Of a stretch of DNA of 20,690 nucleotides, positions 11,701 to 19,081 are shown in pieces (the first letter of the stretch is position 1; the number at the start of each line of letters is the position of its first letter). Origin of the DNA: Botryllus schlosseri (lineage: Eukaryota; Chordata; Ascidiacea; Stolidobranchia; Styelidae); assembly GCA_000444245.1 (NCBI GenBank), contig ATSW01054548.1:1-20690 (forward strand), read 5' to 3'. Made by a program: the position numbers and the translations under genes. The notes beneath the pieces were generated by a model. That model was not told the DNA's origin. It did no database searches and was given only the letters and a program-made list of their open reading frames with translations.

Positions 11701-14700
11701 TGCGAATGAAAATCGTGAACAGTTGTTAATTTTTTCTGACTTTAAATAATTCAAATAAACCTAATAGGAAATTTAAGGTCAGTGTAACTTTTGTGGTGGC
11801 GAGTGGCGACACAATATAAAAACTTGTTCAACCTACGACTCACCACTAATCGTAGCTCTCTCATGCCGTAGTGAATTAATATTTTCGCTCTATAATTAAT
11901 ACATAATTAAAAGCCTGGTTTAGAAGTGTTGTAGTGGCAGACATACAGTATATCCGCTGTTTGAGCCTGCAACAGGCTGGAAAAATGACTTGACTTTCTA
12001 CTTTCTTTCGCTAAACAATCAACCTATTTTTGTAATAACTGTTCGATTAGCGTGAGGCACAAGGGTAGCAGTAAATACCATCATTACAGACTCGCATTTG
12101 CAAGTTACTGTAACATAGATTTTTACACCTTCAAGAGTTAATAAAGTATGGGCCGCAAAGGCTATAATTTTTGGGTCGGCACAGTGCCATACCTGTCTGT
12201 TAATATGAATGTAATATTTGTTGAATTTATTGCAAAAAATCCTACGATAGTATCCAAGGTCACTGTGTTGGGTACTGTATAGCCAAAAAGCAAGACATAC
12301 AGAAAAGATGACTTTATCATGGGAATTCATGATATGATTTTTCCAACTGGTTTTTCTGGAAAACATGGTCGAAGACCATTGGGATGAACTAGTGTAGGAG
12401 TATGCAACGAGCGAGTTCAGGCCTATGAGACTCATTCATTTCGAGGCCAACCCCTTCTGCGTCGGGGCCAATGAAGACGTACAGTTTTGGCCAACAAACC
12501 GGTGATAAAATGCGGGGCCAAAAACATAAGCGGCGACAAAACCTTGGTCTAAAAATGACCGATGCTGGATGGCCAAAGCTTTCGATATGGATATGCTCCG
12601 TTGTCGGCACGGAATAGTCCCGTTCTTGCATTCTGAGTAGACAGTAGTACAACTGCAACACACAGAGGAATTTCTTTTGCCCTAATTTCAAATCGCGTGC
12701 GTCAGACATATTTTGTAGAGGTGTATTGGGTAGAATTGTGGTGTGTGTGTTCTGTATGGCATATATGTGCGTGAAATCAATCGTAGCATGCAACTGTAAT
12801 ATTAAAAATGAATTTCTTTTCATGAATTCTTGAGTTAGATTGAGCTAAAGAGCAGAACACCCAGTATCGTAAGTTTATTTGCTCATCTCATATAATCGCG
12901 AGACAGAAGTTGGAGCAACAATGAGACACTTGATAGCATAAGCTACATATTAGCAAATTTGTTGCACATCTGAACAAAATGTTGTTAAGTATCCTCATCT
13001 TCTTTTTGTATAACTATTTTCAATTAGTTTGTGAAATTTACAAAAAAGTGCGAATGGAGCTCAAAAAGGTTGAAAAGCACTGGGATAGACTATAGAGGAC
13101 TGTACTATGGTTGAAAATTCGTATTTCAGGTTGAAAGCGATTCCGATCGGCAAATGCTTGAGTATCTTGAAAACGTTCTCCTGCTTGAAAATTACAGAAC
13201 AGCCATGATACCACGCTTTGCTAAAATTCGTCACACCCTGGCGCTGTATCAATACTTTACTTGGCAAAGAGCAGTGGGTTTCGTTAAGCAAGGCCTTCAG
13301 CCGTATAAAGAATTGCTGAGTCAAAGTAACGTATTCAAATTGTGTTAAAACTTTTTTCCACATCAACCATGGTTTTATTTTCAGTAAATGAAGAGCGAAT
13401 CACAGATAAAAGGACTTTAGAACGAATAACTAAAGCATTCAGGCACATGGACGTCGTGTTATTTCAACAACGATTGAATGAAATACTCATACAAGTTCCA
13501 GATTTCAATGAAGATTGGAGGTTTGGCGATATATTTTGCCAAATAAAAGTAGTAACTGTACCATAGTCTTCAGTTGTTCACTTGGAACGTGATCTTATAT
13601 TGTTATATTAAGATTTGCAGTTCGGCTGTAGCAGTTCTGCACAAACAAAGTTTGGTAACGTGACTAAATCTACCTCCCAGCACAAATGACATATCCTGTC
13701 AATACACAGCCCGCTTTGAGCATAACAGACGAAATTTTTGTTTACGTAAGTGGTGCGCAGATTTGATGACAAGAAAGAAAGCAGCATATAAATAACGCAG
13801 TGAAACCGCGGGCCGCACGTCAACTTTTTGGTGGTGGCAAGTAATTATTCATTGCGATGGCAAGTCTCATCAATAAAGTTTGATATCGGACTACGCATAA
13901 CATTCGTGAACTATAATCGCGAAGCGCGAACCCATCTCACTTTATTTATTTCATGTCCCAAGTCGTCATCTGCCCATTTTAAGTGTCAGATTAACCCTAT
14001 ATTAAAACCCCTTTTCTGCGTACAGCACATCGATCGAAATCTCCCCTTTTTGGACACCCATATTATTGTTTGTTCTATTTGTTTACGCTCTAAGAAAGCA
14101 ATGGTTACTGCCAACTTCAGTGAATCGATAAACTTACGCTAAGCAACAGTTACCTCCCTTGACTTGGTCTATATCTGAAATGCAATTGATAATAATCGAA
14201 GCTGACAATAATCAAAATATTAAGGCACTAAAAGCTAATGTTATGGTCTTAAATCCAGTGGCTCTCCACATTTTTACTCACATACTAAAAGCTTGCAGAC
14301 TGGCAAATATATATGTGCAATGTGCATTGCACACTCAAGTAATAGATACGAAAAATTAGCCTAATAAGTATTAACGTGATTTAGATGCATAAAGCGTTCC
14401 TTTATAAGCATACTTGTGCTATAAATTTTCCGTCAACCTCATTCCCAGATATCTAGTTCGAGTAATTGGCCAAGACTCGTTATCGGCAGGGACAAGCCGT
14501 GTCTTTCTGACTAAATATTGTGTTTGCATTAGGCGGTGATAGGCCTTCGATGTGAGGATTATTTGTTTGTTGAAAACTTTTCTATTGGGTTTTAAGACCT
14601 CCATAGGACATATTCTACGTTTTTTCCGTACTACGAGACTTTGATAGCACGTTGGAAGGGTTATAAGGGGACCACAGAATGTGAACGGTTAGTAACGACT

Positions 14701-15369
14701 TGCTTATATAGCGAGATGTCAAACCGGCTTGCCAGAGTGTTTGGTTACTATATCTGCACGATTTCGTAAGAATCGATGATGTAACGTTAATGAAACAACA
14801 CAAACAGATAATGTCATGTAGGCCCTACTCAAAGACTAGTTTTAGTGCACAAACTCCGGTTTTACAAACACTGGCTTTCAAGCTAATATGGCAATGATTA
14901 CATTTTCCAAATTTTAATGATGCAGATTAATTTATAAGCTTGTGAAATAACCTAACACCTTGCACTGGCTCAGGATGATGACCGCTTTAGTGTAGTGTAA
15001 AATCATACATGAAACGAAATCATCATAGGAGCTCAAGCACAAGTTGCTGATGATTACCCCTGACGAGTGTCAGCCGAAAATATTCGGGCTCATTTCACTA
15101 TAAATATACTATTCGATTATGAATGTGTGCAGACGATTTTAATTCTCTAAAATTCCATCTAGATTATGGATGTTTTAAGGTTCGAGTATTTTTGCAATTT
15201 CTTTTTCAGTTTGGTTGAGGAAACTTTTCCTTATTTGGATCTCCTGTTCGTCAGCAAAGATGAGGAAGAAGATGCCTGGTTCAATAGATTACCGCCTGAA
15301 ATTACCTTCAAACAAGTGGGACACTTGTTTGAATTGGCCGTAAAACATGTACAATGTGCGACAGAATAG
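1685..15369 (+). CDS. RNF213-like: RNF213/mysterin-like AAA+ E3 ubiquitin ligase, 3' portion of the gene (13 exons)
   Basis: RNF213 is a giant cytosolic E3 ligase with a dynein-like AAA+ ring. In vertebrates it acts on lipid droplets and ubiquitylates invading bacteria, including lipid A. Exons read here are 1685-5746, 5804-5868, 7566-7693, 7815-7908, 7967-8081, 9754-9965, 10953-11109, 11163-11207, 11284-11361, 11429-11548, 13130-13325, 13385-13520 and 15210-15369. They total 5568 bases, or 1855 codons plus stop, with all phases matching and GT/AG at each junction. Family landmarks include GISNWSLDPAKMNRG, LYDALNQHYV, PIPLINRLEKH, a C3HC4 RING and, near the C-terminus, FNEDWSL (vertebrate FNPQWSL). 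The N-terminal part lies outside the window. The stretch that would carry the RZ finger is absent between exons 2 and 3. The gene has no internal stops and looks functional, although a recently degenerating paralogue cannot be excluded. Invertebrates often have several RNF213 copies. Confidence 0.93.
4889..5011 (+). other. RING finger (C3HC4) coding segment
   Basis: The protein segment begins CRIC and contains LACRHYFCVGC, then CFSC about 20 residues later. This gives the eight Cys/His ligands of a C3HC4 RING with normal spacing. LPDDF follows directly, as it does after the vertebrate RNF213 RING. All metal ligands appear intact, so this domain should fold. In vertebrate RNF213 the RING is reported to be dispensable for at least some ligase activity, which depends on the RZ finger instead. 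Confidence 0.92.
5804..5868 (+). CDS. RNF213-like: RNF213-like exon 2 in the window
   Basis: This 65-base exon lies between CCTATTTCAG and CCG|GTAATT. It codes GLAPERLREEQKLKL and a few more residues, and continues the large exon in phase 0. It follows a segment that aligns with the QWVFPRK stretch of vertebrate RNF213. It ends two bases into a codon, which the first base of the next exon completes to Arg. It is the last exon before the apparent loss of the RZ-finger region. Confidence 0.82.
5961..7517. mobile_element. hAT (Buster-type) MITE 1, 1557 bp, with a nested insertion
   Basis: The terminal inverted repeats start CAGAGGTCTCAAAC at 5961 and end with its exact reverse complement at 7517. 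CGGCCCGC-like motifs lie just inside both ends. A perfect 8-bp target duplication, AACTAGAT, sits at 5953-5960 and 7518-7525. No transposase frame is visible, so this is a non-autonomous element. It fills intron 2: without it and one duplication copy, the intron would be 132 bp. An eroded second hAT element appears to lie inside (about 6655-6937). Confidence 0.92.
6655..6937. mobile_element. Eroded hAT-type element nested in hAT MITE 1
   Basis: A clear left terminus, CAGGGGTTCTTAACC, starts at 6655 and is followed by GGGTCCG and CGGGGTACG motifs. A possible degenerate right end, CTAAAAAGTTTAAGAAGC, ends near 6937; the expected form is a CCAAAAAGGTTAAGAACCCCTG-like terminus. No target duplication is recognisable. 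The left end is convincing but the right boundary is a guess. Confidence 0.45.
7566..8081 (+). CDS. RNF213-like: RNF213-like exons 3, 4 and 5
   Basis: The exons are 7566-7693, 7815-7908 and 7967-8081, separated by introns of 121 and 58 bp. They code LVHEVKDDESVAHPRW..., then GSVLHALLDTPHIEDLNYLQ..., then CYQNKIGLKEAGVIEIGEFL up to EAWNS. These align with the part of vertebrate RNF213 after the RZ finger. For example, LQLQCKMVGW fits LALQRDLVKQF, and VEAWNSMRDQL (running into exon 6) fits LSTWNALRRSL. Acceptors are TTTCAG, ATGTAG and TTTCAG. Donors are AAG|GTAAAG, ATG|GTAAAG and TCT|GTGAGC. Confidence 0.87.
8082..8790. other. Intron 5, left part, nothing recognised
   Basis: This is A+T-rich intronic sequence between exon 5 and hAT MITE 2. 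No coding similarity to RNF213, no transposon terminus and no RNA gene was found. Without the hAT element the intron would still be 891 bp, longer than its neighbours, so an older insertion worn beyond recognition is possible. Confidence 0.5.
8791..9563. mobile_element. hAT (Buster-type) MITE 2, 773 bp
   Basis: The left end CAGGGGTGTCAAAC starts at 8791 and the right end GTTTGACACCCTG closes at 9563, the repeats matching apart from one G in the run. GCGGGCC motifs lie about 25-30 bases inside each end. The 8-bp target duplication ATTTAATG is perfect (8783-8790 and 9564-9571). No transposase is coded. The element lies in the intron between exons 5 and 6 and shares its end plan with MITEs 1 and 3, though the terminal sequences differ. 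Confidence 0.92.
9754..9965 (+). CDS. RNF213-like: RNF213-like exon 6
   Basis: The exon lies between TATTTTCTAG and GGAAG|GTGATT. It codes MRDQLRECSETDKEMK..., then PISYFLPSNRGRGKC and LAELLTAKHNDFLERC. This aligns with the vertebrate segment running from WNALRRSL through VILPRRQGLGLCGTALVSYLISLHNNMV. The first ATG is internal, not a start, since the preceding exon ends in phase 0 with EAWNS. It ends two bases into a Ser codon. Confidence 0.88.
9992..10903. mobile_element. hAT (Buster-type) MITE 3, 912 bp, carrying a SINE
   Basis: The ends are CAGGGGTCGCCAAC at 9992 and GTTGGTGACCCCTG closing at 10903, inverted repeats with one mismatch. GCAGGCC and GCGGGCCGC motifs lie just inside. The perfect 8-bp target duplication GTGTAGTG is at 9984-9991 and 10904-10911. 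Without the element the intron between exons 6 and 7 would be 67 bp. About 258 bases of it are a SINE inserted later. Confidence 0.92.
10578..10835 (+). mobile_element. tRNA-derived SINE inside hAT MITE 3
   Basis: A tRNA-like head has an A-box-like GTAATGGTGATGCG region (about 10588-10601). A B box, GGTTCTATCC, lies at 10628-10637, close to the GGTTCRANTCC consensus and preceded by GTAGGTCGTG as in many SINE heads. A body follows with GGCGCTCAGCAT (about 10692-10703). The 3' end runs into ATCATCTCTCTCTTTC pyrimidine-rich sequence. No flanking duplication is clear, so both boundaries are approximate. It cannot be a functional tRNA gene because the cloverleaf arms do not close. Confidence 0.62.
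10953..11548 (+). CDS. RNF213-like: RNF213-like exons 7, 8, 9 and 10
   Basis: The exons are 10953-11109, 11163-11207, 11284-11361 and 11429-11548, with introns of 53, 76 and 67 bp. They code SDTEVASDLLSSNNYLE... up to DALEKQ, AREKFLRNKKKILSE, SLPRIKYPQDIGIGREW..., and QEPLSPRLIQAVNERI... up to YVISFLAK. The vertebrate counterparts are SVDISEVADLHV, RFLQGKPRLTLKG, IPTLVYRRDWNYEHL and ISTISGQLQSYSDACEAL. The small exon 8 uses a weak donor, GAG|GTTTAT. Reading through it would stay open for 22 codons and then hit a stop. Homology supports direct joining of ILSE to SLPR, so splicing there is preferred. Confidence 0.85.
11604..13082. mobile_element. hAT (Buster-type) MITE 4, 1479 bp
   Basis: The left end CAGTGCTTTTCAAC starts at 11604 and its exact reverse complement GTTGAAAAGCACTG ends at 13082. 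A perfect 8-bp target duplication, GGATAGAC, lies at 11596-11603 and 13083-13090. Subterminal GTGCGAATGAAAA-like motifs recur near the left end and a GTGCGAATG lies near the right. Two open frames on the minus strand (12019-12435, 12389-12823) do not resemble a hAT transposase or any family I know. Removing the element leaves a 94-bp intron. Confidence 0.92.
13130..13520 (+). CDS. RNF213-like: RNF213-like exons 11 and 12
   Basis: The exons are 13130-13325 and 13385-13520, split by a 59-bp intron. They code VESDSDRQMLEYLENVLLLE..., IRHTLALYQYFTWQRAVGF (vertebrate LKHTVALWQLLS), INEERITDKRTLERI..., and end FNEDW. Exon 11 would read on to a stop at 13346-13348 if not spliced, so the GTAACG donor at 13326 matters. 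Exon 12 could also read 15 codons further to a TAG at 13564. The vertebrate FNPQWSL match and the phase support splicing at 13520 into the final exon. Confidence 0.85.
13521..15059. other. Last intron, mostly unassigned
   Basis: This is the bulk of the 1689-bp final intron. It is far longer than the gene's intact short introns, so it likely also holds inserted DNA. The only recognisable traces are a CGCGGGCCGC motif at about 13806-13816, like the inner ends of the hAT MITEs, and the stem-loop repeat at its 3' end. Minus-strand open frames at 14419-14604 and 14615-14803 match nothing I know. Confidence 0.5.
13801..13830. mobile_element. Possible remnant of a hAT MITE end
   Basis: The CGCGGGCCGCACGTCAAC string is close to the GCGGGCCGCGTGTTGG subterminal sequence of hAT MITE 3. 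It is not followed by a CCCTG or CACTG terminus, and no partner end or target duplication was found. It may be a decayed element in the last intron. Confidence 0.25.
15060..15125 (+). repeat. Dispersed stem-loop repeat, copy 2
   Basis: This is the inverted partner of the segment at 424-482. Two hairpins stand side by side: CTGAC/GTCAG with loop GAGT at 15060-15073, and CCGAA/TTCGG with loop AATA at 15074-15087. An A+T-rich stretch with GCTCATTTCACTATAAATA follows. CTGATGA lies just 5' at 15047-15053. Compact hairpins of this kind are common at retroelement 3' ends, where the reverse transcriptase recognises its RNA. Confidence 0.6.
15210..15369 (+). CDS. RNF213-like: RNF213-like terminal exon
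   Basis: The acceptor CTTTTTCAG is at 15209. The first base completes a Ser codon begun in exon 12, giving FNEDWSLVEETFPYLDLL. The exon then codes FVSKDEEEDAWFNRLPPEI and FKQVGHLFELAVKHVQCATE, and stops with TAG at 15367-15369. The vertebrate C-terminus (WSLRDTLVSYM... then PPEM... SVWKTAAVL) has the same plan and ends about as far after WSL, so this is the natural end of the protein. Confidence 0.88.
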
Positions 15370-15621
15370 CGCATTTACTGAACCAATTTTCGATCAATAT
15401 TTTCATGAACTTGTTTGATCAATAGAGTTGATTGCTGAAGATTAGCATAAAAGATTAGGCCTACATGAAAGTTGATTATATCTATCGTAGTTAGATATGT
15501 AGCCAGCAGTGTGATAATGTCTGTATCTATATTATAAAAAAGATGACGTAAACGCCAATTATATTGTTATAATTTTTCATGTGAGCTCCAGTTACAAAAT
15601 GTAGAGCCTTGATCAAAATGT

Positions 15622-15627
15622 AATAAA
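15622..15627 (+). terminator. Candidate poly(A) signal of the RNF213-like gene
   Basis: A canonical AATAAA hexamer occurs about 250 bases after the stop codon, in A+T-rich sequence. This gives a 3' UTR of roughly 270 bases. No other exact AATAAA was noticed between the stop and this site. Confidence 0.55.
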
Positions 15628-15649
15628 AATTCTTATCACATAATTAATT

Positions 15650-16026
15650 ATCTGGATGATTGATGGCTAATTTTATGGGTACATTTTTTAAATAAGAGAA
15701 ATCGAAAAGGGAATGGGAAAGACAATAGAGTAGGGTGATTGATGACAAGTGTAGAAACTGGTCGACAGGCTTGAGTTGGAGTCATTGGCGGGTTGATTTT
15801 ATGATATTCATCCCTGCCATGTTTGAAGTGCTGATGTCATCATACGGTAATGTCCCACGAGCAAGATGGTGTGTTAATATAGAGCGTGCTCCGTCTTGAT
15901 CGGCAGATAGATAGATCAGTTTTTTGAATTCGTCTCACCAGCGTGTACTCGCTGGTCTCACCAGGAAAACTTGAAAAATTCAAATAATCGGTATGGACAC
16001 TGGACAGGGCGGACAGTCATCTAGTC
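15650..16026. other. Intergenic stretch, no gene seen
   Basis: No coding similarity was found between the end of the RNF213-like gene and the first downstream transposon end. A short hairpin, CCAGCG/CGCTGG, lies at about 15939-15956, flanked by two TCTCACCAG copies. Its role is unknown. Confidence 0.5.
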
Positions 16027-16080
16027 CAGTGGTTCTCAACCGCCGGTCCGCGACGACATTCCTGCCGGTCCGCCGAGTAT
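16027..16080. mobile_element. hAT-type left terminus, right end not found
   Basis: CAGTGGTTCTCAACC starts at 16027 and is followed by GCCGGTCCGCG and a second CCGGTCCGCC. This is a classic hAT terminus with subterminal motifs. The matching GGTTGAGAACCACTG end and a copy of the upstream 8-mer ATCTAGTC were not found in the window. The element is probably truncated or was rearranged by later insertions, among them the GAGTC-rich MITE at 16428. Confidence 0.6.
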
Positions 16081-16427
16081 ATTACAATTTTGTATCTTAA
16101 ATTCAAGATGCAATGTAAAAGACTTGTCCATTGATAAAATAAATAAAACATCAAATTTTAAACTGAATCAGAACTTCGTGAGGTAACATTAGGGCTGGAA
16201 ACATGTTCGATTTGACTTAAAGTCCAAGACGTGTCATTTGACGACATGCGAGCGACATAAGTACAGAACTGTTACGAGCTGACTCATCGCTAAACAGCGC
16301 AGTTTGCGCGAGCATTTGTCTTCGATTCATTCATTTTGTGCTGGACCGTAGCAGGGGCACCCAAAACCGCCCAATTGGATAGGGGCTGAGCTTGAAAAGA
16401 GCCCAGAATTATTTTGCAAATGAACAT

Positions 16428-16915
16428 CAGGGTTGTAACCAAGTCACAAGGTTCCATGTCGCAAGTCAGTCTCACTTTTATAGTTTTGACTCGACTCAAG
16501 TCGAGTCATTTTCAATTCACCGCCGAGTCAAGTCCGAGTCCAAGTTACTAAGTAGACTGTCGAGTCCGAGTCATAGTGTGGACTGTTCTGTTTCGGGTTA
16601 ATGTCATGTGAAACCCATTTTTCACAACTCGGTGATATTGAATGCTTCTCATTCATAATATTCTCATTTTCCTCGCTTTCGACAGTTTCTGGTAGCATTT
16701 TCAAGTACCAGTACTGATAGACGAAATAATATCAGTGTGATACTATTCTTCGAAATTACAATGAAATGCCCGTCTTGGTAGACCCAGTCTCGAGTCATAT
16801 TACTTGGTCCGAGTCATGCGCAATGACTCGAGTACAAGTCGAGTCAATGCACAAATTGACTCGAGTCGAGTCATTTTTCATTTTTAAAAAAATGACTCAA
16901 GTCATTCAAACCCTG
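16428..16915. mobile_element. hAT-type MITE 5, 488 bp, packed with GAGTC/GACTC motifs
   Basis: The ends are CAGGGTTGTAACCAAGTCAC at 16428 and GTCATTCAAACCCTG closing at 16915, imperfect inverted repeats sharing CAGGGTT. A perfect 8-bp target duplication, ATGAACAT, lies at 16420-16427 and 16916-16923. The interior carries about 15 GAGTC or GACTC pentamers, in two clusters (about 16488-16572 and 16790-16905), many joined as palindromic ACTCGAGT. No coding capacity is seen. Its target site lacks the central TA found in the four intronic MITEs. Confidence 0.88.
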
Positions 16916-16923
16916 ATGAACAT

Positions 16924-17469
16924 AAATCATAGTTTGAAACTTTTTCCAACATTTTTCAATTTCTGACCCAAAAATGCATTTTGAAGTCGTTAAATGTGAG
17001 TGCTTCATTATGATGTTTTGAACTGATTTTAAAAGGACTGTGTTGTAAATATATTTGTATTATGGGCTCAATTTTCATTATTGTCAGTGTGTTACTTTTA
17101 TTTTTTTTTAAACTGATGACAGATCACAATTCGTCAGAATAAATGCTGAATTCCAAAAAAATGTGCGTATATATTTTTTTTTGGCTATAACTCATTTTGT
17201 GTTCACAATAGAGAAAATTTTCTTCTTAAGACAGATAGAAACATGATGTTTCTCCAAATTTTGAGCTATATATCATGACTCTACGACCAGCGGTTGCCGA
17301 GATGGGCCATTTTACCGCCCCCCCCCCACCCGCTGAAATTAGGGGGTTGCCGGCTGGAAAATGGGGGTAATCCTCTGAAGTCACTTTTTATTTAAGTTTT
17401 AGTTCATTTGTCAGGATTGAGGAACCCCTTTTTTCGATTTGAAAAAAAAAGTCATTTTCACTCCACCCT
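16924..17469. other. Unassigned repetitive-looking sequence
   Basis: This stretch holds long A and T runs, a C10 homopolymer at about 17318-17327 and no gene. A sharp change of content at about 17465-17470 marks where the downstream LINE relic begins, so this is probably yet another inserted or deleted-in segment. I could not find matching ends. Confidence 0.4.
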
Positions 17470-17647
17470 AGTGCGGATGGCATTGTTTTGTAACACCTGT
17501 ATTTGATGCAAAGTAGTTTTGTTACAGATACTTTGCAAACCGAGAGGGTGTATTGTCCTATCATTCACCATTACACTAACAGTGTGATATTGCCTATAAT
17601 ATTACTAATGAATATAATCTGCGTTTTGACAGCACTCAAAGTTATTA

Positions 17648-18201
17648 ATAAGGCAATTTTTTGTTGCAGTCAAATCTGTGGAAAGTTGCATTTATTTTCC
17701 ACAATAGTTGCATTTACTTTTCACAAATTTGCACTAAAAAGTTGCGTTTATGGACAAGTTCCTTGAAATTATTAGGGCATGAGATACTCGAATCTATACG
17801 TATCCAAGGCACTGTAGCGAAATTCAGTGTTGGCGACTGCAACAAAACCAATAGCCTGAAAAAAGTGAGCAGTGAAAATATAATTTTCGGCGGTCTAGCC
17901 TGAATGTACGTCAAATCAGAAATGACCTCAAATTTAAACGACAGTGAAAATAATCAAGCGATCTATTTACATATTATGCCAAATATTTGCAGTAAAAAGT
18001 TATTAGCATGACAAATCGAAAAAAGTTGCAGAAAGTGCCGTGAAAAATCAAAAAGGTTACAAAAAGTTGCATGAAAAAAATGGAGAAAAGTTGCAATATA
18101 AGATTCCCCCAAACAGGTTAAAACACCATACTACATTACTTCTGAGTAGGCTATTTAGGAAGCTGTAAAAAAAAGTTGCAAAAGCTGCAAAAACTTGCCT
18201 T
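17648..18201. mobile_element. Element of about 554 bp built on AAAGTTGCA units, inserted in the LINE
   Basis: The left end reads ATAAGGCAATTTTTTG and the right end, reversed, reads AAGGCAAGTTTTTG. These are imperfect inverted termini with a two-base offset. An 8-bp flank, AGTTATTA, is present on both sides (17640-17647, 18202-18209). Inside, GTTGCA-type units preceded by A runs recur about eight times. LINE coding sequence runs up to both flanks: GWFVIT on one side and LSAVKTQ on the other. It is probably a hAT-type MITE, but the termini are not canonical. Confidence 0.65.
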
Positions 18202-18359
18202 AGTTATTACAAACCATCCACTTTGATAAACAAAAGTCATTTCCTTATTAAGCTTCGCATTGAGCTCACCAACGGCATCTGATGAGGTAAAAAGGCGAAT
18301 CTCATCAGCAAATAATAGGGTGTTTTCCAGCGATGTGGATGTAGCTAGGTAGTTGATGT

Positions 18360-18628
18360 GGTTGCCCGACATATGAGCATGCGACACAATGGAAAACGAC
18401 AGTTCCGCATGGAACACATCAGCATGCGCCACTTCAGCATGTGACTGTATAACCCAAAAACTTACCCTAACCCGAAACATAGCCTAGAATCTAACCTAAC
18501 CTAAACCCTAACCCAACCATAAATCCAACCCTAACCTACCCCTAACCCGTAATATAACCCACATGCTCATGTGTCGCATGCCGAAGTCTCGCATGCTGTA
18601 ATGTCGCATGCTCATATGTCCACGGACC
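18360..18628. mobile_element. MULE-like MITE, 269 bp, with GCATGC repeats and telomere-like core
   Basis: Inverted ends share GACATATGAGCATGCGAC, with outermost GGTTGCCC (left) and GGTCCGTG (right, reversed). The 9-bp target duplication AGTTGATGT lies at 18351-18359 and 18629-18637, inside LINE coding sequence. Nine-base duplications and GG-starting ends fit Mutator-like elements. Subterminal GCATGC palindromes, each followed by a short spacer, recur about six times. The centre, about 18467-18560, is a degenerate CCCTAA array. Confidence 0.8.
18470..18560 (+). repeat. Degenerate CCCTAA (telomere-like) array
   Basis: About 90 bases consist of variants of CCCTAA/CCTAA, such as CTAACCTAACCTAAACCCTA. 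It lies wholly inside the 269-bp MITE, so it is an internal part of that element and not a chromosome end or an interstitial telomere formed by breakage. Confidence 0.75.
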
Positions 18629-19081
18629 AGTTGATGTATCTCAAAAACAATATATAACCAACACAGCGAGAGGCGCCGCATCGTATGGCACCAAGCGACG
18701 AGTTGATGACATCGACACATTGAAACCCTCAAGTAAGATATGAAAAGGTCATTGGTAACTCCGCTAATACCACAGCAAGATAACTTTTGAAGAAGGATGT
18801 CATGATCAAAGGTATCAAACGTCATCTTGGATCACTCAATTACCTTGTAGTATTTTTCCGTCACATCGAGAATTGCCTGGAAAGTATTGAATCCTTCCCG
18901 AAAACCAAATTGATAATTCGACAGAGTTTGTTCCTTTTCAGGGAACTCCATCAACCTAGTGGGGAGTAACTTTTCGAACACTTTAGTCATGGTTGGTAGG
19001 ATTGAGATTGGTCTGTAATTATACCTCTGTTAATCTCATCTCCTTGCTTGAAGTTGAAGATTGGTAGGCCTACTACTCTCA

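Noticed and set aside
12019-12823. Two overlapping minus-strand open frames (138 and 144 codons) inside hAT MITE 4
   Set aside because: No hAT transposase motifs, zinc-finger or other family features are visible, and the element's ends and size fit a non-autonomous MITE.
13342-13566. Reading exon 12 through to the TAG at 13564 as the gene's end
   Set aside because: FNEDW joined to SLVEETF matches vertebrate FNPQWSL, and the phase fits the exon at 15210. A stop at 13564 would cost the conserved C-terminus.
15047-15125. Hammerhead ribozyme
   Set aside because: CTGATGA and GAAA occur in order around a hairpin, but the bases next to the conserved core do not pair as stem II requires and no stem I/III partners are evident.
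18470-18560. Chromosome end or interstitial telomere
   Set aside because: The CCCTAA-like tract lies between the inverted ends of a 269-bp MITE with a target duplication, so it belongs to that element.
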